From positions 1,116,001 through 1,180,000 of the forward strand of contig CAVOSX010000001.1 in assembly GCA_963699015.1 (NCBI GenBank): DNA of 64,000 bases, written 5' to 3'. Position 1 is the first letter of the stretch. Each line of letters starts with the position of its first letter. The stretch is from PALSA-505 sp963699015. Its GTDB lineage: Bacteria > Actinomycetota > Actinomycetes > Streptosporangiales > Streptosporangiaceae. This document shows, in pieces, positions 58,722 to 64,000 of this stretch. The translations under genes and the position numbers were made by a program. Under the pieces are notes generated by a model. That model made no database searches and was not told the DNA's origin. It saw only the letters and a list, made by a program, of their open reading frames with translations.

Positions 58722-58946
58722 GTGACCATCGGCGGCAGCATCGCGCTCATCGTCATCGGCGCAATTCTTCGGTTCGGCATCACCTGGAAACCCGCCCATG
58801 TGGACCTGGAAGTCATCGGCGTGATCCTGATGATCGCCGGAGCGGTCGGCCTGATCATCTCGATCGCGATCATCGCCACCCGGCGGCGCGGGCGCCCCGC
58901 GGCCGAGGTGTACGAGGAACGCCGGTATAACGAGCCACCTCCCTGA
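58722..58946 (+). CDS. DUF6458 small membrane protein
   Basis: A 74-aa protein with two membrane helices: TIGGSIALIVIGAILRFGI and VDLEVIGVILMIAGAVGLIISIAII. A basic tail follows (ATRRRGRPAAEVYEERRY). The pattern matches the actinobacterial DUF6458 family, in which the protein normally begins (V/M)-x-IGGSI. GTG at 58722 is chosen because AGGAGGTGG is nine bases upstream; the GTG at 58710 is part of that ribosome site. The function is unknown. Confidence 0.85.
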   Translation: MTIGGSIALIVIGAILRFGITWKPAHVDLEVIGVILMIAGAVGLIISIAIIATRRRGRPAAEVYEERRYNEPPP

Positions 58947-58980
58947 CCGGTCCGCGGACCCGGATCAGGCGCGGCGGTAA

Positions 58981-58997
58981 TCACCCGCGGGGGGTGG
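58981..58997. promoter_or_regulatory. GGGTGA-type inverted repeat, N5 form
   Basis: TCACCC-GCGGG-GGGTGG: 5 of 6 arm positions pair, spacer of five. It is 65 bases upstream of the DUF1269 start. Confidence 0.5.
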
Positions 58998-59062
58998 AGG
59001 CAAGGCCGGCCCGGATTGGTGGACTGGGCGGACCGCTCACCAGCAGAGGAGTAATGCAAGCC

Positions 59063-59554
59063 ATGGCTGATCTGATCGCCATCGGGTACCCCGATGAGGC
59101 CACGGCCGCGGCGGCCGCCGACGAGTCCCGGAGGCTGGCACAAGATCTCATCATCGAGCCCGACGCGATCGCCTCCATCGTCAGGGACTCCGAAGGCAAG
59201 TACCACGTTCACACCAGTCATCACCCGGTCGGCACCGGCGCAACCTGGGGAATGTTCTGGGGACTGCTGTTCGGCCTGCTGTTCTTCATCCCGGTCTTCG
59301 GCCTGGCGGTGGGCGCGGGCCTCGGGGCCCTCATGGGCAAGGTGACCAAATCGGGCATTGACCGGGAGTTCCAGGACCAGGTTCGTGGCATGCTGCAGCC
59401 CGGAACCTCCGCGCTCTTCCTCATGGTCGAGAAGGTCACCCCGGACAAGGCCGTCGAGGCGCTGAGCAAGTACGGCGGTACCGTGCTCAAGACCTCGCTG
59501 TCCAAGGATGGCGAGAGGGAACTGCAGGAGGCTCTGCACGGGGGCGCCCAGTAA
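59063..59554 (+). CDS. DUF1269 membrane protein
   Basis: A 163-aa DUF1269 protein: soluble N-terminal LIAIGYPDEATAAAAADESRRLAQDLIIEPDAIASIVRDSEGKYHVHTSHHPVG, then a Gly-rich helical hairpin GATWGMFWGLLFGLLFFIPVFGLAVGAGLGALMG, and a C-terminal soluble part with SALFLMVEKVTPDKAVEALSKYGGTVLKTSLS. The family is stress-associated with unknown function. ATG at 59063 has AGGAG 11 bases upstream; ATG at 59054 is too close to that site. A strong hairpin follows the stop. Confidence 0.9.
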   Translation: MADLIAIGYPDEATAAAAADESRRLAQDLIIEPDAIASIVRDSEGKYHVHTSHHPVGTGATWGMFWGLLFGLLFFIPVFGLAVGAGLGALMGKVTKSGIDREFQDQVRGMLQPGTSALFLMVEKVTPDKAVEALSKYGGTVLKTSLSKDGERELQEALHGGAQ

Positions 59555-59558
59555 CGAG

Positions 59559-59578
59559 CGGCCGGCCACGGCCGGCCG
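59559..59578 (+). terminator. Hairpin terminator after the DUF1269 gene
   Basis: CGGCCGGCC-ac-GGCCGGCCG: nine-base arms, effectively a 7-bp stem with a 6-base loop, starting five bases after the stop codon. The following 256 bases to 59834 hold one GGGTGA half-site pair (CCATCC-CGTAC-GGGTGA at 59687) and no gene. Confidence 0.6.
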
Positions 59579-59834
59579 TCCGCGCGAACGTGGCCGGGCG
59601 GAGAATGACCCAGGGGTTCCTGGCGCGGCGGCCCGCCGCGCGCAGCGCCGATAGCCGTCGGCCCGCGCTACGCGCCCGGGGCGTGACCATCCCGTACGGG
59701 TGATGCCCGCCGCCCGGGCCGGGCCGCAGACTCCTGGTTGGACGGCAGGCTGCCGCTCCCCCGACTAGCTGCCGGATTTATGGCCCGACTCCGGGCCTGA
59801 CCCCGGCCGCCCCAACCCGGACGGATGTTCACTC

Positions 59835-60014
59835 ATGTCAGGATCAGATTGGTTCCTTGCGATCGGGCTGGGCGTCTTGTACCTGGTCCTGCTGTTCACC
59901 CTGGCCGTCATGACGTTCCGCAAGGGTCACTGGGTCCTTGGCCTGATCGGCTTCATCTTCCCGGTCCTGTGGCTCGTCGGGGCGGTGCTGCCCGGCAAGC
60001 GCCGGCGCCGCTGA
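59835..60014 (+). CDS. Small two-helix membrane protein, 59 aa
   Basis: A 59-residue protein with two hydrophobic helices: FLAIGLGVLYLVLLFTLAVMTF and GHWVLGLIGFIFPVLWLVGAVLP. A conserved-looking RKGHWVLG turn lies between them and it ends in KRRRR. The layout is that of small actinobacterial membrane proteins of unknown function. It overlaps by 171 bases, antisense, the 3' end of the ClC gene, whose tail there is low-complexity and charged; codon usage favours this strand as the true coding one. The ATG lacks a strong ribosome site (GGATG upstream). Confidence 0.6.
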   Translation: MSGSDWFLAIGLGVLYLVLLFTLAVMTFRKGHWVLGLIGFIFPVLWLVGAVLPGKRRRR

Positions 60015-61325
60015 GTTTCCTGCTGCCGGGCCGGCCGCGGCCGGCGCAGGCGCGAGCCGCGCCGACACCACGTAGGCCACGACGACCGCGACGATCGCCA
60101 GCGGTGTGACCGCAGCGGCGTCTGATGACAGCAACAGGGTGGCCAGCAGGACAGAGGTCAGGGGCAGCCTGAGCATCACCACGGTCATCGCGCCGATGCC
60201 CATGGCGAGGCCGTCAACAAGCGGCAGCCCCGGCAGGTGCGACAGTGCCACGCCACCCACTGCCCCGATGAACATGGCCGGGAAGGTGGGACCGCCGCGG
60301 AAACCGCTCAGCGACACGCCGTAGGCCAGGCCCTTGCAAGCCATGAGGAGCAGTAGCGCTCCCACGGTGTAGTCGGCGCTGTGGCTGACGAAGGGACCCA
60401 AGGCGTCTTGCCCGGAGAACAGCACCTCCGAGGAGCCCTTTCCTGTGCCTGCCGCGAACGCGATCGCAAGACCCGCGACAGCCAGGCCGGCAACGGGCGT
60501 GATCAGCACCATCCGCCGCTCGACATGAGGCCGGAGAAATAGGCCGAGCCATCGGATTCCAGAACCGAGCGGGGCGGCGATTACCCCAATCGCCAGCGCC
60601 CACAAGAATCCTGCGCCGGTGGGCGACCCGACATGGGGCAGGTTGGGTATCGCCAGCGAGAATGTGCCCAGCCCGGTCCAGGAGTCAAGCCCGATAAAGA
60701 TGAGCGAGCCCACGCCGGCGGCCAGGAGGCCAGGCACCAGAACCAGTTCCAGCATCGCCCCGGCGATCCCGGACGCCTCCATGAGGAGGAAGGCCGCGAG
60801 TAGCGGCGAGCCGAACAGCGTGCTGATCGCGGCGAAACTCCCGGCCGCGGCTACTACGGTGATGGTCCTGGGCGGAGCGTCTCGCTTGGCGAGCCGGACG
60901 GCGCAGACGGCAAGCCCGCCGCCGAGCGCGATGAGCGGCGCCTCGGGGCCCAGCACCACGCCGAGGCTCAGGGTGGCGAGTGCCGCGAGCGCCACCCCGG
61001 GAAGCTCGATCGGCAGGGGCGCGCCCGCACCCGCCTTGAATCCGTCCGCTGGTGAATGACCACCCGTACCAGGCAGGTAGCGGATGGTGAGCGCGACCAG
61101 CAGGCCGGCCAGGACAAGCGGCGGGATCGGCCACCACAGCGGCTCACCGTGGAAGCCAAGCCCGCTGGGCAGGTCGGTGAAGATCCACGTCTGCATCTTG
61201 GTGACCAGGGCGAGGAAGCCATAAGCCACCGCCGAGATGGGCGCGCCGATGATTGCGGCGAGTACCAGGAGCGCCACGTAGCTCCGGGATCGCAGCAGCG
61301 CGAGCGGATCGGGCGGCGTCGTCAC
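59844..61325 (-). CDS. ClC-family chloride channel/transporter
   Basis: A 493-aa ClC protein with about 10-12 hydrophobic helices. The selectivity motifs are PGTGGHSP (for GSGIP), LGPEAPLIALGGGLA (for GREGP, keeping the gating Glu) and GFRGGPTFPAMFIGAVGG (GxFxP). The enzyme exchanges or conducts chloride; direction is unknown. GTG at 61325 has GGGAGG seven bases upstream. The last 57 residues are charged, low-complexity and antisense to the 59-aa membrane protein, so the natural C-terminus may be shorter. A GGGTGA-type site lies 82 bases upstream. Confidence 0.88.
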   Translation of the reverse strand: MTTPPDPLALLRSRSYVALLVLAAIIGAPISAVAYGFLALVTKMQTWIFTDLPSGLGFHGEPLWWPIPPLVLAGLLVALTIRYLPGTGGHSPADGFKAGAGAPLPIELPGVALAALATLSLGVVLGPEAPLIALGGGLAVCAVRLAKRDAPPRTITVVAAAGSFAAISTLFGSPLLAAFLLMEASGIAGAMLELVLVPGLLAAGVGSLIFIGLDSWTGLGTFSLAIPNLPHVGSPTGAGFLWALAIGVIAAPLGSGIRWLGLFLRPHVERRMVLITPVAGLAVAGLAIAFAAGTGKGSSEVLFSGQDALGPFVSHSADYTVGALLLLMACKGLAYGVSLSGFRGGPTFPAMFIGAVGGVALSHLPGLPLVDGLAMGIGAMTVVMLRLPLTSVLLATLLLSSDAAAVTPLAIVAVVVAYVVSARLAPAPAAAGPAAGNSAAPALAGQHRPDEPQDREDEADQAKDPVTLAERHDGQGEQQDQVQDAQPDRKEPI

Positions 61326-61406
61326 CAAGTTCCTCCCCGGGCGTCGCGGGCAGCCACGGAATACGCGTGTTGTGCTCACCGTCCCCGCTGGGCGGTGGCG
61401 GGCGCG

Positions 61407-61423
61407 TCACCTGAGACGGGTGA
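61407..61423. promoter_or_regulatory. GGGTGA-type inverted repeat, N5 form
   Basis: TCACCT-GAGAC-GGGTGA: 5 of 6 arm positions pair, spacer of five. It is in the gap upstream of the ClC start (61325), after the GAP-family stop (61450). Confidence 0.55.
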
Positions 61424-61449
61424 TTGCTCCGGGACCGCGCTGCCCGCGG

Positions 61450-62094
61450 TCACGAGACGAGCAGAGAGATGCTCTTGCCCGCTAGCCAGAACCCGAGCAG
61501 CAGGAAGATCGCGACGGTCACCTGGTCCAGGTGCGTGTCCAGCCAGGTGCGCAGCTGCTGGAGCCTGGTGCCGGCGGCAGCGGGCGAGAACACGGCATAC
61601 AGCTCCAGGTACAGGAAGCTGGACGTGGCCAGCAGGCAGTAGAACACCAAAGTCAGGTAGTCGCCCGCCGTGGACAGCTTGGCGTTGACGATGGTGGCAG
61701 CCCCCGCCGCCACCAGCGTCCATGGCTGCAAGAACGCGGCAAGTCCGGCGGCGGCCAACAGCGAGAGCCGATCCAGCCGGGCCATCCAGGCCGGCGGCTG
61801 GCGGGGACGTCCCATCCGGCGCCACTGACGCCAGGCGAGCACGATCAGCACGACGCCGGCCGCGAGCTTCACGGCCAGGGCGGCGTCCGACGGCACCGTG
61901 TTCTGGGCAGGCGGTTCCCCCCCGGTGGCCAGGACCACGGCGGCGATCACCGCGACCAGGCAGGCCAGCCAGCCCACGATGAAGGCCACGCCCTTGATGG
62001 CGCCCCTCTCGGCCCCCAGGATCAGGACGAAGGCCGACAGCGGGAACGGCTCGAGGGTGATCGCGATCCCGATGAGCAGCAGGTCGAGTACCAT
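61450..62094 (-). CDS. GAP-family (SfLAP/LysE-like) membrane protein
   Basis: A 214-aa six-helix membrane protein of the GAP (sulfolipid-addressing/LysE-like) family: MVLDLLLIGIAITLEPFPLSAFVLILGAERG at the N-terminus, GVAFIVGWLACLVAVIAAVV, and the central LAAFLQPWTLVAAGAATIVNAKLS. Mycobacterial Sap relatives act in lipid export. It is one of a minus-strand run with the DUF2252 gene 66 bases upstream and ClC downstream. The substrate is unknown. Confidence 0.85.
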   Translation of the reverse strand: MVLDLLLIGIAITLEPFPLSAFVLILGAERGAIKGVAFIVGWLACLVAVIAAVVLATGGEPPAQNTVPSDAALAVKLAAGVVLIVLAWRQWRRMGRPRQPPAWMARLDRLSLLAAAGLAAFLQPWTLVAAGAATIVNAKLSTAGDYLTLVFYCLLATSSFLYLELYAVFSPAAAGTRLQQLRTWLDTHLDQVTVAIFLLLGFWLAGKSISLLVS

Positions 62095-62160
62095 CGGCGC
62101 GGCTCTCGCGGTCGGCGGCGCGGGTGACCTAGCGGCTCTCGGCCCGGGACCAGCCGGGGC

Positions 62161-63624
62161 TCACAGATCGCGTTCGGCGGTGATCCGCCCGGCGGTGACG
62201 GCATCAACCAGAGCCTGATGGTCACGCTCATTCTGGTCGGCGTAGGCGGCGGCGAAGTCGGTGATGGCCCGGTCGAAGACATCCGAGCCGCCGAGATAGG
62301 ACGCGATCGCGATCCGGTCCCCGGAGCGGGCATGGGCTCGGGCCAGCGTCCAGCCGCACAGCTCGCCGTACAGCCGCATGCCGCGGGGGATCATGGCATC
62401 GACGTCCAGCGAGAACTTCCAGTCCCGCAGCTGGCGAATATAGAAGTCACGGGTCCCGCCGTCGAGCCCGCCCTCGACCCGCTGCCAGCCGAGGAAGATG
62501 TCGCTGGTGGCCTGCATCAGCCGCTGGCCCGCGACCACCCGCTGGCCCTGGTTGGCGTACCGGCTGGCGCCGGCGAACCGGCTGAGAACCGACGGCTGGG
62601 CCTGCTTCGCCTGCAGGAACAGCGGATTCGAGTCGTCGCGGCCCAGCATGAGGATGATCCAGGAGCGCGTTCCGACGCTGCCGACGCCGACGACCTTGTG
62701 GGCCATGTCGCAGAACTCAAACTGCTCCAGCAGGTACCGGCGGTCGGTTTCCAGCGTGCGCTGGTACTTCCCGATCAGGTCGGCCAGCTGCGCTCGCAGG
62801 CTCGCCCGGTCGGCCTCCTTGGGCAGCAGCTCATCGATCGGCACGAGCAGCGGCGGGTCGGACAAAATCCGCGGCCGGCCGTTGACGACCTGGGTCAGCT
62901 TGGCCACGGCCTGCATGCTGTCCCTGGTGTGCGCCTTGGCTATGCCCGCGTCGAACGCCTTGCGCTGGCGCGTCTTCATCTCGGAGTTGAGCTCGGCCCG
63001 CACCTCATCGACGTCGCTGCGTGCATACCACACGCCCAGGTTGTTCATCGCGGCGAAGTCCCGCATCGCCTGGCGGTACCGGGCGACCATGGCGGCAACG
63101 ATCTCACGGCGCTGCTTCAGCGGGAAGCCGTTGCCGCGCGCGGCCACTTCCAGGCTCGCGGCCAGCCGCTTGACGTCCCACTCCCACGGCCCGGGCAGGG
63201 TCTCATCGAAATCGTTGATGTCGAAGACCAGGCGGCGCTCGGCAGAGCCGAAGATGCCGAAGTTGGACAGGTGCGCGTCGCCGCAGGCCTGGACGGCCAG
63301 ACCGGACACCGGAGTGCCGGCCAGATCGCTGGCCATCGGCAGCGCCGCCCCGCGGTAGTAGGTGAACGGGGACACCATCATCCGCCCGTACCGGACCGGC
63401 ACCAGCTCAGGGACGCGCGTCTTGCCCTGCTCTTCCAGCAGGGCGATCGGGTCAGGCCGGTCCGGTGGCGGGTTGAACCCCGCGTGGCTGCTGCGCGGCA
63501 CCTCCGCCCGGGCCGCCTTGCCCCGGGCGGCCCGTTCGGCCGGGGTCAGCCGGGTGAGCGCCGTGTCGAGCTGATACCGCAACGAGCGCCGGGGGGGAGC
63601 CTCGGCTGTCAGCTGACTCATCAT
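62161..63624 (-). CDS. DUF2252 protein (kinase-like fold)
   Basis: A 487-aa DUF2252 protein. RYGRMMVSPFTYYRGAALPMASDLA and the kinase-like loop VQACGDAHLSNFGIFGSAERRLVFDINDFDETLPGPWEWDVKRLAASL carry the HxxNFG and DxND motifs. These are reminiscent of the aminoglycoside-phosphotransferase fold. FCDMAHKVVGVGSVGTRSWIILMLG follows. The substrate is unknown. ATG at 63624 (followed directly by another ATG) has GAGAGGAG five bases upstream; an upstream extension of the frame is rejected. A perfect GGGTGA-type site lies 80 bases upstream. Confidence 0.92.
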   Translation of the reverse strand: MMSQLTAEAPPRRSLRYQLDTALTRLTPAERAARGKAARAEVPRSSHAGFNPPPDRPDPIALLEEQGKTRVPELVPVRYGRMMVSPFTYYRGAALPMASDLAGTPVSGLAVQACGDAHLSNFGIFGSAERRLVFDINDFDETLPGPWEWDVKRLAASLEVAARGNGFPLKQRREIVAAMVARYRQAMRDFAAMNNLGVWYARSDVDEVRAELNSEMKTRQRKAFDAGIAKAHTRDSMQAVAKLTQVVNGRPRILSDPPLLVPIDELLPKEADRASLRAQLADLIGKYQRTLETDRRYLLEQFEFCDMAHKVVGVGSVGTRSWIILMLGRDDSNPLFLQAKQAQPSVLSRFAGASRYANQGQRVVAGQRLMQATSDIFLGWQRVEGGLDGGTRDFYIRQLRDWKFSLDVDAMIPRGMRLYGELCGWTLARAHARSGDRIAIASYLGGSDVFDRAITDFAAAYADQNERDHQALVDAVTAGRITAERDL

Positions 63625-63703
63625 CGGCTCCTCTCTCGGGTCTATCGGGCGCGTGAGACGAGCGCCCAGGAAGCCACCATGCCCAGCGAGCAGGCCGCAA
63701 GCA

Positions 63704-63720
63704 TCACCCTGCCGGGGTGA
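63704..63720. promoter_or_regulatory. GGGTGA-type inverted repeat, N5 form (perfect arms)
   Basis: TCACCC-TGCCG-GGGTGA: both arms match exactly with the five-base spacer. It lies between the DUF2252 start (63624) and the HdeD-family stop (63760). Confidence 0.65.
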
Positions 63721-63759
63721 CGGGCCCGGCCAGCAGCCTGGCACCGGAAACGGCCGACG

Positions 63760-64000
63760 CTATACGGGTGCCGAATCCGGGGCGCGTGTCGTATCCGCGG
63801 CGCGCAGCGCGTGCCGGAGTATGAACGATCCGACGATCTCGAAGACCCCCATGACGATGAACCAGATTCCGAGCAGGGTGGCCAGGACGTTGACCGACGA
63901 GGCGGGGGTGGCGGTGACCACGATCCCCGCGGCCAGGCTCACTATGCCGAAGAAGATCCACCAGGCTCTGCCTTCCCGCGCGCCACCGGAGATCCCGCCG
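63760..64000 (-). CDS. HdeD/DUF308 membrane protein, C-terminal part (runs off the window)
   Basis: The last 79 codons of a gene whose start lies beyond the window. The frame is open to the edge and reads ISGGAREGRAWWIFFGIVSLAAGIVVTATP, then NVLATLLGIWFIVMGVFEIVGSFILRHAL. This is the paired-helix repeat of HdeD-type proteins (acid-resistance/DUF308). A GTG at 63942 could be mistaken for a start, but the in-frame upstream helix WWIFFGI belongs to the family. The full protein usually has about 190 residues with six helices. Confidence 0.78.
   Translation of the reverse strand, partial: GGISGGAREGRAWWIFFGIVSLAAGIVVTATPASSVNVLATLLGIWFIVMGVFEIVGSFILRHALRAADTTRAPDSAPV

Noticed and set aside
41331..63720. 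Reading the GGGTGA sites as CRP/FNR (TGTGA-N6-TCACA) or Rex boxes
   Set aside because: The N5-class arms face the other way (TCAC...GTGA) and the flanking CCC/GGG is conserved, unlike those consensus sequences.
1..64000. CRISPR arrays, tRNA or rRNA genes, insertion sequences, replication or attachment sites
   Set aside because: I saw no regularly spaced repeats, no tRNA-like cloverleaf or rRNA stretch, and no transposase or integrase motifs on reading both strands; this is a visual check, not a tRNAscan or IS search.

Overview
The window is high-GC DNA (roughly 70% G+C, strong G/C bias at third codon positions, frequent GTG starts). Its gene families are typical of soil Actinomycetota: DUF5134, DUF5709, DUF6458, large LuxR/LAL regulators, S53 peptidases with pro-domains, actinobacterial CydAB, an ECF sigma factor with a ZAS-type anti-sigma, and GAP-family membrane proteins. 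It is a chromosomal segment. I saw no rRNA, tRNA, CRISPR array, insertion sequence or phage block. One HNH/zinc-ribbon/HTH gene at 2.4 kb looks like a lone mobile-type gene. No gene-free stretch exceeds 300 bases.

Layout. 0-4.3 kb: a small conserved ORF, an L,D-transpeptidase, a DUF899 protein, the HNH-like gene, a membrane protein and an NTF2-fold protein. 4.4-8.3 kb: a six-gene minus-strand operon (SRPBCC, ArsR, DUF899, DUF899, membrane protein, DUF5134) behind a promoter whose ArsR-type operator lies exactly between the -35 and -10 boxes. 8.3-13.1 kb: ECF sigma and zinc anti-sigma, MsrB, and a NarL-type two-component pair divergent from a DHA2-type efflux pump. 13.2-23.9 kb: two S53 peptidases, MOSC, NmrA-like and SDR oxidoreductases with LysR and MarR regulators, and an SMP-30-like lactonase. 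24.0-28.8 kb: a translationally coupled redox-signalling operon (response regulator fused to a thioredoxin-reductase-like flavoprotein, cNMP-domain histidine kinase, UBP zinc finger), then DUF2267 and DUF5709 proteins. 29-41 kb: a Vms1-like protein, formylglycine-generating enzyme, a DegT aminotransferase, a spermidine-synthase-like membrane protein, NDH-2, PAP2 phosphatase and a diacylglycerol-kinase-like gene. 41-64 kb: respiratory and stress genes (GH15, GMC oxidoreductase, cydAB, DUF389, a G6PD-like protein, a second NDH-2, two LAL regulators, DUF1269, ClC, GAP, DUF2252, HdeD).

Two window-level patterns stand out. First, the intergenic regions from 41 to 64 kb repeatedly carry inverted repeats built from the half-site GGGTGA/TCACCC. 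Six have the form TCACCC-N5-GGGTGA with identical spacing. Others sit next to each of three small paralogous proteins and beside an LAL regulator. Together they suggest one uncharacterised regulon joining respiration, redox supply and stress proteins. Second, four genes carry eight reading-frame breaks, and every one is repaired by removing a single base. This one-sided pattern points to insertion-type sequencing or assembly errors rather than gene decay.

How the genes may work together (inference): two NDH-2 enzymes, cytochrome bd, a GMC oxidoreductase and a G6PD-like protein form a non-proton-pumping, oxygen-limitation-tolerant electron pathway. The RR-flavoprotein/kinase/UBP operon, MsrB and the ECF module suggest redox sensing. 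The 41-64 kb genes resemble the dormancy and hypoxia sets of other actinobacteria in content, although the DNA motif differs from the DosR box.
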